DNA of 59,868 nt, from the NCBI RefSeq assembly GCF_002198655.1, contig NZ_MWLN01000208.1:1-59868 (forward strand), given 5' to 3'. Positions 6,537 to 14,820 of this stretch are shown here, one piece after another. The position numbers and the translations under genes were made by a program. Within the stretch, counting starts at the first letter, position 1. Each line of letters begins with the position of its first letter. The stretch comes from Kineosporia sp. A_224 (GTDB lineage: Bacteria; Actinomycetota; Actinomycetes; Actinomycetales; Kineosporiaceae). A model generated the notes under the pieces. The model worked only from the letters and a program-made list of their open reading frames with translations, ran no database searches and was not told the DNA's origin.

Positions 6537-8075
6537 GTGACGACACGACGCACCCCGCCCGGACGACGGCAGCGGCCGACCGCAGCCCTCGTCACCGTCC
6601 TGCTCGCCACCACCGGCACCGCCGCCGTGGTGGCCTGGTCCGGCACGGCCACGGCTGCCGGTCCTGCCGCCGGGCCCGCCACCGAGGTGGTGGCCGCAGC
6701 CGCTCTCTCGGAGGACTTCCACCCCGCGGGCATGGTCCTGAAGTTCGGTGACGAGTTCGACGGGACGGCGCTCGACCGCGGCCGCTGGTGCACGCGCTAC
6801 CAGTACGGCGGCGGCGTCGCCCTGCAGCCGGGGTTCACCGACGCCGCGTGCACCCCGGGCGGCTCGGGGACGCTCGACTTCCTCAACGACGAGCAGCAGC
6901 GCTACCGCGACGTGAGCACCACCGGCGAGCCGATGCACGTCGTCCGCGACGGGGTCGTCTCGCTGCGGGCCACCCGCACGGGCAAGGACTCCTACGCGGC
7001 CTACGAGGCGGCGATGCTGCGCAGCAAGACGGAGTTCGTGCCGTCGTCCGGCGAACGGCTGTACCTCACCGCGCGGGTCCGGCTGCCCGACGTCCAGGGC
7101 ACCTGGCCGGCCTTCTGGCTGGCGCCCGGGCTGCGCAACGGGGCGGCGCAGTGGCCGCCGGAGATCGACATCCTCGAGGGCCCGCTCAACCGGGTCGAGG
7201 ACCGCGACACCATGCTCCACTTCGCCGCGCACGGGAACGCGGGCGGCACGACGACCTTCCGCGACGGCTCGTACGACAGCAACGGGAACTTCGTGGCGCC
7301 GTCGAGCCTGCGCGGCCGCTGGGTCGAGGTCGGGCTGGAGTGGACCTCCACGTCGGCCTGCTGGTTCGTCTACGGCACGAAGATCCTCTGCCGCCGCTCC
7401 GCCTGGACGGACGACGCGGGCAAGGTGGCGAACCCGTCGCCGATCCTGCTCAACCTCGCCGTCGGGGGTGGCTGGGCCGGGCGCCACGGGATCGAGAACA
7501 ACCGCTTCCCGACGTCCTTCGACGTCGACCACGTCCGGGTCTGGACGTCGGCCGGGGCCCCAGCACCGGTGCCGACGGCTCCGCCGACGCAGCCTGCGCC
7601 GCCCGCACCGACGCCGTCCGCGCCCCCTGCGCCGCCCGCTCCGACGCCCTCCGCACCGCCCGCGGCGACGTCGTCCGCGCCTCCGGCGCTGCCCGCGCCC
7701 GCCACGGCGGGGCCGCTGCGCAGCGTGGCGAGCGGCCGCTGCCTGACGGCGCACGCCGTCGGACGGTCCGCGACGATCGAGGACTGCTCGGGCACCGGCC
7801 GGCAGACGTGGACGCCGTCGGCTGCCGGCGAGCTGCGGTCGGGCGACCGCTGCCTCGCCGCGCGGGGCGAGGCCCGCAACGGGACCCGGGTCGTCACCGT
7901 GCCGTGCACCGGGCGGCCGAGCCAGCGCTGGACGCTGCGGCCCGACGGGACGATCAGGGGCACCACGTCGGGGCGCTGCCTCGACGTCAGCGGCGACGTG
8001 CGCACCGCCGGCACCCGGACGATCCTCTGGGACTGCCACGGCGGCGCGAACCAGCGCTGGAAGGCTTCTGCCTGA
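6537..8075 (+). CDS. Secreted GH16 beta-glucanase with C-terminal ricin-type lectin domain
   Basis: 512 residues. Signal peptide about 1-45 (Arg-rich start, hydrophobic core, AxA-like end). GH16 domain about 62-340 with intact catalytic site E209-I-D211-I-L-E214 (nucleophile and acid/base glutamates), preceded by a TWPAFWLAPG strand. Pro/Ala/Thr/Ser linker (about 341-393) built of short tandem repeats. Ricin B-type lectin domain about 395-512 with QxW-type motifs (RQTW, SQRW, NQRW). It would hydrolyse beta-1,3 or beta-1,3-1,4 glucans outside the cell. GTG start with CAGGAGG at ideal spacing, under the shared ECF-type promoter. Confidence 0.9.
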   Translation: MTTRRTPPGRRQRPTAALVTVLLATTGTAAVVAWSGTATAAGPAAGPATEVVAAAALSEDFHPAGMVLKFGDEFDGTALDRGRWCTRYQYGGGVALQPGFTDAACTPGGSGTLDFLNDEQQRYRDVSTTGEPMHVVRDGVVSLRATRTGKDSYAAYEAAMLRSKTEFVPSSGERLYLTARVRLPDVQGTWPAFWLAPGLRNGAAQWPPEIDILEGPLNRVEDRDTMLHFAAHGNAGGTTTFRDGSYDSNGNFVAPSSLRGRWVEVGLEWTSTSACWFVYGTKILCRRSAWTDDAGKVANPSPILLNLAVGGGWAGRHGIENNRFPTSFDVDHVRVWTSAGAPAPVPTAPPTQPAPPAPTPSAPPAPPAPTPSAPPAATSSAPPALPAPATAGPLRSVASGRCLTAHAVGRSATIEDCSGTGRQTWTPSAAGELRSGDRCLAARGEARNGTRVVTVPCTGRPSQRWTLRPDGTIRGTTSGRCLDVSGDVRTAGTRTILWDCHGGANQRWKASA

Positions 8076-8109
8076 ACCTGCCCGCGATGCTGTGAGGCCG
8101 GTCGGACGA

Positions 8110-8142
8110 CGTGGAGGTCACCCCGCGCGGGTGACCTCCACG
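8110..8142. terminator. Terminator hairpin between convergent genes
   Basis: Perfect 14-base stem (8110-8123 with 8129-8142) around CGCGC. It lies 34 bases after the glucanase stop and overlaps the stop codon of the minus-strand hydratase-family gene, so it could serve both strands. Confidence 0.75.
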
Positions 8143-8945
8143 CGGACGTCCGGGCCGCCGCGCGGCGCCGAGAACTCCGCGGCGACGACGGACCCGGGCG
8201 CGAGCACGTGCGCGGCGGTGAGACCACCGGTGATGACGACGTCCCCGGCGGCGAGCGCCAGCCCGGTCCGGGGGCCGACCTGCCCGGCGAGCCAGCCGAC
8301 CCCGGCCGCGGGGTGGCCGCTCGCCGCGGCACCGGTCGACGTGGCGACCTCCTCGCCGTCGACGAGCAGCCGGACGGCGATCGCGGGCAGGTCGTCGAGC
8401 GGCAGCGCGGGGCCGAGCACGACCCAGGCGGCCGACGAGCCGTCGGCGGTGTTGTCCTCGATCCGGAACCTGTACCCGGCCCACACCGAGTCGACGACCT
8501 CGAGCGCCGCGAAGGCGCCGTCGCACGCGGCGAGCACCTCGTCGACGCCGCTGCCGGCCGGCACCGGTCGCGCGAGCCGCAGCGCGATCTCGGGCTCGAC
8601 CCGCGGCTGCAGCGCTGACGGCGGCACCACCCCGTGGCCGGAGGACCCCGGCTGCGTGAGGAGCATCGTGTCGGTGAGCGGGCCGAGGTTGGGCTGGTCG
8701 ATGCCCATCTGGGCCCGCATCGCGAGCGAGGTGTAGCCGAGCTTCCAGCCGACGACGCGCTCGCCGCGGGCCAGCCGCAGCGCCGTCACCTCGCGCTGGA
8801 CGGTGTAGGCGTCGTCGAGCGAGAACGGGCCGGCGTCGGTGAGCGGGACGTCGAGGACGGCGCCGCGCAGCCGGGCCGCGACGAGCCGCCGGGCGACCTC
8901 GCCCGGCACGAGGGGTCCGGGCCGCACGTCAGGCATACCGGTCAT
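8118..8945 (-). CDS. 2-oxopent-4-enoate hydratase / 4-oxalocrotonate decarboxylase family protein
   Basis: 275 residues of the MhpD/DmpE/DmpH family, within the fumarylacetoacetase superfamily. Family features: ERVVGWKLGYTSLAMRAQMG near residue 60, LQPRVEPEIALRL with the metal-binding Glu pair, and a central Asp/Asn-rich loop. It is more divergent than the two clear pathway members at 39867 and 42817, with SVWAGYRFRIEDNTADGSS where they have DSRxRD. Hydratase and decarboxylase cannot be told apart here. Start chosen at MTGMPDV (GGAG upstream); ATGs at 8936 and 8948 are alternatives. It stands alone and convergent with the glucanase gene. Confidence 0.8.
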   Translation of the reverse strand: MTGMPDVRPGPLVPGEVARRLVAARLRGAVLDVPLTDAGPFSLDDAYTVQREVTALRLARGERVVGWKLGYTSLAMRAQMGIDQPNLGPLTDTMLLTQPGSSGHGVVPPSALQPRVEPEIALRLARPVPAGSGVDEVLAACDGAFAALEVVDSVWAGYRFRIEDNTADGSSAAWVVLGPALPLDDLPAIAVRLLVDGEEVATSTGAAASGHPAAGVGWLAGQVGPRTGLALAAGDVVITGGLTAAHVLAPGSVVAAEFSAPRGGPDVRVEVTRAG

Positions 8946-9044
8946 CATCCGGCTCCGGCGGCACGCGACAATGTTTGCGTCCCGCCCAGCGGCACACCGC
9001 TGCGACGGCCCGCCGCGCACCGCACCAGGGAGACCACGAGCACG

Positions 9045-9956
9045 ATGACGGACGACGAGAACGGCCCGGACCGCTCGGCCCCGCCGGCGCCGCCGCAGAC
9101 GTGGCCCGTGCAGCCGCCCGCGTGGGGCACCCCGCCGGCCTCCCCCGAGCCGGAGACCGGCCCGGTCCCTCCGCCACCGGCCCCGGAGTGGGCGTACCCC
9201 GCGCCCCCGTCGGCGTGGCAGTCCGCGCCGCCGCAGGCTCCCCCGGGCCAGCTGCCGCCCTGGGGCGCCCCGGCCGGCGCGCCCGGCCCGTCGACCGCGC
9301 GGACCGTCGGGATCATCCTCGGTGTCACCGCTGCGCTCGTCGTCGCCGTGATCGCCGCCGCGCTCGTGCTGTGGCGCCCGTGGGACGGCTCCAGCACACA
9401 GGTCGCGGACCCCGGCCCGGTGCCGAGCATCACCGGCCGGGCGCCGAGCCTGCCGTCGGACCCCGACGGCGGCGCGACCCCGGCGCCGGAACCGGCACCG
9501 ACCGAGCCCTCGCTGCCGCCGCAGGCGCTGAAGAGCGCAGCGGCCAAGGCCTACGTCACGCGGGCGAACGCGTTCTGCCGTGCGACGACGGACCCCGCGC
9601 TGAAGAAGGCGTTCGCTTACGCGGACAGCGACCCGGAGCGGTTCCTCACCGAGGCCGCCCGGATCAACCGTGAGCTCGACACGTACCTGCGCAAGGACGT
9701 CCCCGACGAGATCTCCGAGAACGTCGCGGGGATCACGAAGGACTGGGACACGTTCGCGGCGGAGTACGAGAAGGGCGCGAAGGCGTACGTCGCCGGCGAC
9801 CTGGAGGCGGCGGGGCAGCGGCTCACGGCCGGTGAGGCGGCCAACCGGGACGGCAACGCGAAGGCGCGGCAGATCGGCCTGTCGGACTGCGCCGACGCGG
9901 GCGGTCTGGGCGGCGGCCCGGCCGGTGGCGGCGCCTCCCCGGGCGTCACCGCCTGA
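9045..9956 (+). CDS. Proline-rich single-pass membrane protein, function unknown
   Basis: 303 residues: a cytoplasmic Pro/Ala/Gly-rich N-terminus (1-85) with several PPxW-like elements, one membrane helix (about 87-111), an acidic Pro/Thr linker (about 115-165), and an extracytoplasmic alpha-helical domain (about 170-280) rich in Ala, Lys and Asp with two Cys (in NAFCRATTD and LSDCADAG) that could form a disulfide. The Gly-rich tail ends at the stop. Common actinobacterial layout; no specific family recognised. Divergent from the hydratase-family gene. Confidence 0.75.
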   Translation: MTDDENGPDRSAPPAPPQTWPVQPPAWGTPPASPEPETGPVPPPPAPEWAYPAPPSAWQSAPPQAPPGQLPPWGAPAGAPGPSTARTVGIILGVTAALVVAVIAAALVLWRPWDGSSTQVADPGPVPSITGRAPSLPSDPDGGATPAPEPAPTEPSLPPQALKSAAAKAYVTRANAFCRATTDPALKKAFAYADSDPERFLTEAARINRELDTYLRKDVPDEISENVAGITKDWDTFAAEYEKGAKAYVAGDLEAAGQRLTAGEAANRDGNAKARQIGLSDCADAGGLGGGPAGGGASPGVTA

Positions 9957-9969
9957 CCGGACCCAGGGT

Positions 9970-9986
9970 CGGCCCCGCCGGGGCCG
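9970..9986. terminator. Short G/C hairpin between convergent genes
   Basis: CGGCCCC-GCC-GGGGCCG, a perfect 7-base stem with 3-base loop in the 30-base gap between the membrane protein and the minus-strand zinc-ribbon gene. Confidence 0.45.
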
Positions 9987-10277
9987 TCAGTGCTCCGGCT
10001 CGTGCCCGATGACGCGCGCGGCGAGGACGACGTCCCCGGACCACCCGCAGGCGCCGCAGAAGCACACGAAGACCCGGTCCGGGCCGGTCCAGTACTCGGT
10101 GACGATGCCGTGGCCGCCGTCCGCGATCGACAGCGCCGCGGCGCACCCGGGGCAGAACCTCGGGGCATCGCGGCGGTGCGCGGCGACGTCCTGCGGGTAC
10201 CGGCCGCGGCCGGTGTCGCCGGCCACCCCGGTGGTCGGGGCGGACGGCGGCACCGGCCGGTCGGACAGAGCCGTCAT
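9987..10277 (-). CDS. Small zinc-ribbon-like protein, partner of the Rieske oxygenase gene
   Basis: 96 residues, with paired cysteines in FCPGCAAAL (about 42-45) and VFVCFCGACGW (about 70-77). This gives a CxxC...CxCxxC pattern suited to one zinc or possibly iron site. Basic N-terminal half. Its ATG overlaps the Rieske oxygenase stop (TGATG), so the two are co-translated. No known oxygenase ferredoxin or reductase motif is present. It could be a metal-binding assembly, regulatory or electron-transfer helper; the function is not known. Confidence 0.7.
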   Translation of the reverse strand: MTALSDRPVPPSAPTTGVAGDTGRGRYPQDVAAHRRDAPRFCPGCAAALSIADGGHGIVTEYWTGPDRVFVCFCGACGWSGDVVLAARVIGHEPEH

Positions 10278-11524
10278 CAGAACTGCTTCTCCGTGGACTC
10301 CCACGCCTCGATGTGGAGCTTCTTCAGGGCGTCCTTCTGCGGGCTGAACCGCATGGACGCCATCTCGATGAAGTCCAGGGCGAACGACGGACCGGCGTGG
10401 AACTTGTTCTTCTCGCACGGCAGGTCGATCCGCTCGTGCTTCTCGCGGATGACGCCGAGCGGGTCCTCGCCGCGGGCGACCTTGGCCATCTCGGACTTGT
10501 ACATCTTGCGCAGCATCGAGACCCCGATGTCGGAGCGGCCGAGGTGCTCCTGCGTCCGGTCGGTCACCTTGCCCTGGGTGACCCAGGCCATGACGTCCTG
10601 GCCCTCGACGTAGTCGACGCGGTGCCGGCCGTTCTCGTCGAAGATCGGCACCTGGTAGTCGGGGATCTGCGGCTGGTCCGGGAAGGCCACGCCCTTCGGC
10701 GCGTGCGTCGTGTAGAGCATGAACCGCGTCGTGTGGCGGTCGATCGGCACCCGGATCTGCATCTGCTCGATGTTCGCGCCGCCGACCCGCATGTTGTACG
10801 GGAACACGAGGGGGTGGCCGACCTTCCAGTCGTCGTCCTCCTCGGTCGCGCCGGCGAGCACGCGGCGCTTGATGATGCCCCACTCGAAGGCGTCGAACCC
10901 GACCTTCTGGTGCTCCTTCTGGAACGACGCCGGGGCCTCGAAGCCCTGCGACCGGCCGATGAAGTCGAAGTACCGGCCGTGCAGCCACTCGACGTGGTGC
11001 GGGTCGACCGCGTTCTCCATGATCTGGATGAGGTTGCAGGGCAGGTCCATCCAGCCGATGTCGCGGACGCCGTCCATGACGAAGACGTCGAACCGCGGCA
11101 GCTCGGGGGCGGGCAGCGGACCGATGTACGCCCACACGAGTCCGCCCATCTCCTGGCAGACCCCGACCCGGGCCCGGACCCGGTCCTTGAAGTTCGTGTC
11201 GTCGCGCTCGGCGGGCATCTCGAGGCACTCGCCGTCGAGGCCGAAGAGCCAGCCGTGGTACGGGCAGCGCAGGCCGTCCGGCTCGACGACGCCGTAGGAC
11301 ATCGACGCCCGGCGGTGCGGGCAGGCCTCCTGCATGATCCCGTAGCGGCCCGAGGCGGTCTTGTAGACGGCGAAGTCCTCGCCGAGCAGGCGGGTGTGCT
11401 TGACCGGGAACTCCTCGAGCTCGCGGGTGAAGCACACCGGGTACCAGTAGCGCCGCAGGAGCTCCCCCATCGGGGTCCCCGGCTCGAAGTTCGTCAGCTC
11501 TTCGTTCTGCTCTGCGGTCAGCAT
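10277..11524 (-). CDS. Rieske non-heme iron aromatic oxygenase, alpha subunit
   Basis: 415 residues. Rieske [2Fe-2S] ligands C68/H70 (EACPHRRASM) and C87/H90 (LRCPYHGWLF). The mononuclear iron site is NAVDPHHVEWLH with bridging D174 and ligands H177 and H182, so the catalytic core is complete. Of the PobA/vanillate-demethylase-like single-component alpha type. No beta subunit, ferredoxin or reductase gene is next to it, so electrons must come from elsewhere. It is third in an operon behind two phenylphosphate-synthase-like genes. Ring hydroxylation of a phosphorylated phenol, or O-demethylation, are the candidate reactions. Confidence 0.88.
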   Translation of the reverse strand: MLTAEQNEELTNFEPGTPMGELLRRYWYPVCFTRELEEFPVKHTRLLGEDFAVYKTASGRYGIMQEACPHRRASMSYGVVEPDGLRCPYHGWLFGLDGECLEMPAERDDTNFKDRVRARVGVCQEMGGLVWAYIGPLPAPELPRFDVFVMDGVRDIGWMDLPCNLIQIMENAVDPHHVEWLHGRYFDFIGRSQGFEAPASFQKEHQKVGFDAFEWGIIKRRVLAGATEEDDDWKVGHPLVFPYNMRVGGANIEQMQIRVPIDRHTTRFMLYTTHAPKGVAFPDQPQIPDYQVPIFDENGRHRVDYVEGQDVMAWVTQGKVTDRTQEHLGRSDIGVSMLRKMYKSEMAKVARGEDPLGVIREKHERIDLPCEKNKFHAGPSFALDFIEMASMRFSPQKDALKKLHIEAWESTEKQF

Positions 11525-11603
11525 GGTCGTCTCCCGTCGGGGCGTGAGGGCAGGGCCGCGCGTACCGGCGGCCCGGGATCGCCGGGCCGCCGGTACGCGG
11601 GTG

Positions 11604-13412
11604 TCAGTCGAGGATCGTGACCGTGCCGGCGTTGCCGTCGACGCGGAGCATCTGACCCGTCTTGATGTTCTTCGTGGCGAAGGCGGTGCCCGTGACGGCC
11701 GGCAGGCCGTACTCCCGGCAGACGATGGCGGCGTGGCTCATGATCCCGCCGACGTCGGTGACCGTCGCCGCGATCTTGCCGAAGACCGGGGCCCACGACG
11801 GTGCCGTGAGCGGCGCGACGAGGATCTCCCCCTCGAGCAGCTCGCTGATCCCGTCGGCGCTCGAGATGACCCGGGCCGGGCCCTCCGCGATGCCGGGGCT
11901 GGCCGCGAACCCCTTGAGGTCGCCGCTCTCGTCCGAGCCGCCGAGCCACTGCTTGACGCTGTCGGACGTGACGCCCCACAGCATGACCGTGAACGGCTCG
12001 GTGATGACCTCCGGCGGCACGCCGAGCGCGGGCGGCGGGGACCACTGCCGCAGCGCGTTCATGATGCCCTTGCGGCGCTCGATCTCGGCGGGCCAGTAGG
12101 CCGCACCGCGGCTCGGGATGCCGACGGCCCACGCGTGGTACGCGTCGAACAGCGCCGTCGGGACCTCGTTGCGCTGCAGCAGGAAGATGTCGTCCGCGTG
12201 CGTGAAGAAGCCTTCCTTGACGAGCACCTCGCCGAGCTGCTTCATCTTGCGCCAGATGACCGAGTGCGCCCAGTGCTCGATGTAGAAGTTGTGGTTCTCC
12301 ACGTAGGGGAAGACCACGCGGGCGAGCCCGAGCTTGCCGTCGAAGGTCGCGGCGTCCTCGTCGGAGTCGATGAGCTCGCGGTACTCGGCGACGATCCGGT
12401 CCCGCTCGGCGGCGACGGCCTGGGTCGGCCGGGCCAGGGACTCGCCGCGACGCACCTTGGCGACGTAGTTGCGGATGAAGCCGACCGGGATGTCGAGGTT
12501 CTCCAGCCACACCCGGTCGGAGTGGTAGAAGCCGCTGCCCGCGGAGAAGTTGAACCAGGGGTTCTTGGCCTCCTCGAAGGCCGCGAGCCACTGCCGGCCG
12601 GCCTCGTCGGACTCCAGCGCCGCGAGGGCCTCCGCCGCGGTGCCGGTGTCGAGCCGGGCGTCGACGCCGAGCTCGACGGCGAGCGTCGCGAGCTTCTTGA
12701 GCTCGTCGTCCGGCTGGAAGAGGTCGACGTGGACGCCGGCCACCATCTTCGCGATGGCCTGGTCGGGGATGCTCGGCCACAGGCCCTTGCAGAACCCGAA
12801 GAAGTCCAGGTAGGCCGCGTAGCCGAGGTTGAGGAACTCGAAGTGGTGGTTCCAGGTCTTCAGCGTCAGGTCGAGCAGGCGGTTGTACGACTGCATGAGA
12901 TGCATGCCGGAACCGGTCCCGCGCCCCTCGGTGAGGACGGCCATGTCCTCACGCTCGGGCAGCGGCTCGAAGGAGATCTCCTCGAGCTCGGCGATGACGG
13001 CCTTCACCTTGGGCAGCCAGGCGTCCTCGAGGGACTTCCAGTTGCCGAAGTAGAAGCCGGCGCGCTCCATGAACTCCGGGATCCGGGACTCGATCTCCGC
13101 ACCGTCGAGCACCGGGACCGGCGCCAGGTACATGTACCCGTTGAGGATCCGGATGTCGACGCCGCGGGCCGGCGGGATGACGTAGTGCCGGGTGTTGTAC
13201 TGCGACAGGGCGATGAGCGCGTACTCGACGATCGTCGCGTCCCACGGCTCGATGACCTCGGGCGTGTGGACGCCGTCCATGAACCAGAACGCACCGTCCT
13301 CGTACGCCTGCCGCTCCTTGCTGAAGACGACCGAGTACGAGTAGAGGTCCTCCCACCCTTCGGCACCCACTGGTGGGGTCATCTCGAACGGGCTCGGGAA
13401 GCGGTCTGCCAT
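11604..13412 (-). CDS. PEP-synthase central/C-terminal-type protein, phenylphosphate synthase subunit A-like
   Basis: 602 residues (about 68 kDa). The swivelling phosphohistidine domain is at the C-terminus: ATVTDVGGIMSHAAIVCREYG with His560 as the phosphate carrier, as in PEP synthase and pyruvate phosphate dikinase. The N-terminal 450 residues, rich in Trp/Tyr/Phe, would form the acceptor-substrate part. There is no ATP-grasp domain: that is on the next protein upstream (13508-14653). This split matches the 70-kDa and 40-kDa subunits of Thauera phenylphosphate synthase and the cresol-phosphorylating CreHI pair of Corynebacterium. ATP-dependent phosphorylation of a phenol is inferred. Confidence 0.8.
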   Translation of the reverse strand: MADRFPSPFEMTPPVGAEGWEDLYSYSVVFSKERQAYEDGAFWFMDGVHTPEVIEPWDATIVEYALIALSQYNTRHYVIPPARGVDIRILNGYMYLAPVPVLDGAEIESRIPEFMERAGFYFGNWKSLEDAWLPKVKAVIAELEEISFEPLPEREDMAVLTEGRGTGSGMHLMQSYNRLLDLTLKTWNHHFEFLNLGYAAYLDFFGFCKGLWPSIPDQAIAKMVAGVHVDLFQPDDELKKLATLAVELGVDARLDTGTAAEALAALESDEAGRQWLAAFEEAKNPWFNFSAGSGFYHSDRVWLENLDIPVGFIRNYVAKVRRGESLARPTQAVAAERDRIVAEYRELIDSDEDAATFDGKLGLARVVFPYVENHNFYIEHWAHSVIWRKMKQLGEVLVKEGFFTHADDIFLLQRNEVPTALFDAYHAWAVGIPSRGAAYWPAEIERRKGIMNALRQWSPPPALGVPPEVITEPFTVMLWGVTSDSVKQWLGGSDESGDLKGFAASPGIAEGPARVISSADGISELLEGEILVAPLTAPSWAPVFGKIAATVTDVGGIMSHAAIVCREYGLPAVTGTAFATKNIKTGQMLRVDGNAGTVTILD

Positions 13413-13507
13413 GGTCGTCCTCCTCGACGCCTGACTGCTGCACGACGGGCCGGGTGGCCGCCGGGTGGTGCGGATCTGTTGCGGGGCAGTGCGTTCGTGC
13501 CCGCCGG

Positions 13508-14653
13508 TCAGCCGACCGACTGCGGGTGATCGGTGTCGCGCGTGGTCTCCACCGAGTGCGGGTGGCCGTGGTGCGCGTCGACGCCCTGCGTGTGGTGGCC
13601 GTCGAGGAGCGTCGCGACGATGCTGCGGAAGGTGTCCTTGGCGACGCCGTTGAGCGGCGACGTGCGGGGCTTGCGGCTCCACACCGTCTCCGGCCGGGCC
13701 TGCAGGAGCAGGACGTTCTCGCCGTCCGGGAGCTGCGCGTCCAGCGCCCACTCGACGTCCTGCGGGCAGCCGTAGTGCTTCTCCGCGCGCCGGGCCAGCG
13801 CCGCCACGGCGCGGATCTCCTCGTCGCTGAGGCACGCGGCGTCGCGCCGCTCGGGCTCGACGTCGCACTCGACGACGCGGCCGTCGTCCCCGAGCCGGTG
13901 CTCGACGTGCTTCGGCGAGATGGTGCGGCTCGTGACCTGGCCCATGACCTTGTCGACGAGGAAGTTGTCCGGGGTGACCGAGCCGGAGACGACGGCCTCG
14001 CCGAGCCCCCAGCTCGCGTCGATCGCGACCTGGGACCGGTCCCCGTTCGTCGGGTTGAGCGTGAACGCGACCCCCGCCGTCCGCGGCGTGACCATCTTCT
14101 GGATGCCGACGCTCATCGCGGCGGTGCCGTCGGCGTAGCCCATCTCGCGGCGGTAGGTGATCGCCCGGTCGGTGAACAGGCTCGCCCAGCAGCGCCGCAC
14201 GTGGTCGATGACCGAGTCGTGGCCGCGGACCCACAGGTAGGTGTCGTGCTCGCCGGCGAACGACGCGTCGGGCTGGTCCTCGCTCGTCGCGCTGGAGCGG
14301 ACGGCGACGCCCACGAGCGGGTCGGAGCACCGCACGGCGAGCTCGTCGTACGCCGCGACGATCTCGTCGGTGAGCCACTGCGGCAGCGGGACGCCGGTCA
14401 CGGCCTCCCGGGCGGCGGCACCGGCCACCTTGACGGCGGCCTGGTCGGTGACGTCGAGGCCGTCGAGCAGCTCGGCCATCCGCCGCTCCAGACCGGACTC
14501 GGCGAAGACGCGACGGTAGGCGTCGGCGGTCACCGCGAACCCGGGCGGGACGGGCATCCCGGCCGCTGTCATGGTCACGAGGCTCGCGTTCTTGCCCCCG
14601 AGGTGGCGGACGTCGCCCGGGTAGGGGTCGGAGAACCACACGATGTAGGACAC
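13508..14653 (-). CDS. PEP-synthase N-terminal ATP-binding protein, phenylphosphate synthase subunit B-like
   Basis: 381 residues (about 40 kDa) covering only the nucleotide-binding half of PEP synthase. Features are LGGKNASLVTMTAAGMPVPP near residue 20, VAVRSSATSEDQPDASFAGE near 110, and QDVEWALD/LLLQARPETVW near 310-330. The C-terminus is a His-rich tail of about 25 residues (HH, HHGHPH) unlike the rest of the protein. GTG start chosen for the AAGGAGGGG RBS six bases upstream; no good RBS supports the longer frame. First gene of the four-gene Rieske operon and divergent from an IclR gene. It would transfer ATP phosphate to the His of the partner protein. Confidence 0.82.
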   Translation of the reverse strand: MSYIVWFSDPYPGDVRHLGGKNASLVTMTAAGMPVPPGFAVTADAYRRVFAESGLERRMAELLDGLDVTDQAAVKVAGAAAREAVTGVPLPQWLTDEIVAAYDELAVRCSDPLVGVAVRSSATSEDQPDASFAGEHDTYLWVRGHDSVIDHVRRCWASLFTDRAITYRREMGYADGTAAMSVGIQKMVTPRTAGVAFTLNPTNGDRSQVAIDASWGLGEAVVSGSVTPDNFLVDKVMGQVTSRTISPKHVEHRLGDDGRVVECDVEPERRDAACLSDEEIRAVAALARRAEKHYGCPQDVEWALDAQLPDGENVLLLQARPETVWSRKPRTSPLNGVAKDTFRSIVATLLDGHHTQGVDAHHGHPHSVETTRDTDHPQSVG

Positions 14654-14782
14654 AGGCCCCTCCTTGGCATTCCGCGACGTTGCGTTGCCGAGCGCCGCCG
14701 GCGGCGCGAGGGGCGGTGGACCCCCCATGTGACTGCGGTAGGGCCCAGTGAAGGGGCCAAGGTCCCGATGGGCAATGACCTT

Positions 14783-14820
14783 GTCCCGCATAGCGGGACG
14801 GTAAGGCTAGGATCTGCTCA
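14783..14820 (+). promoter_or_regulatory. IclR-gene promoter with palindromic operator
   Basis: Perfect inverted repeat GTCCCGC-ATA-GCGGGAC (14783-14799) directly upstream of an extended -10-like TAGGAT (14808-14813). That box is the right distance from the GTG at 14821 for a leaderless transcript. The palindrome sits in the -35 region, in the 167-base gap shared with the divergent kinase-oxygenase operon. It is the most likely binding site of the IclR protein. Confidence 0.6.

Noticed and set aside
7561-7716. Tandem repeats resembling a repeat array
   Set aside because: They encode the Pro/Ala/Thr/Ser linker of the glucanase in frame; ordinary linker low complexity, not CRISPR.
5205-8039. 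Very long minus-strand open frame opposite the sigma/glucanase locus
   Set aside because: Composition is the Arg/Gly/Pro-rich reverse shadow of GC-rich genes, with no domains and no RBS.
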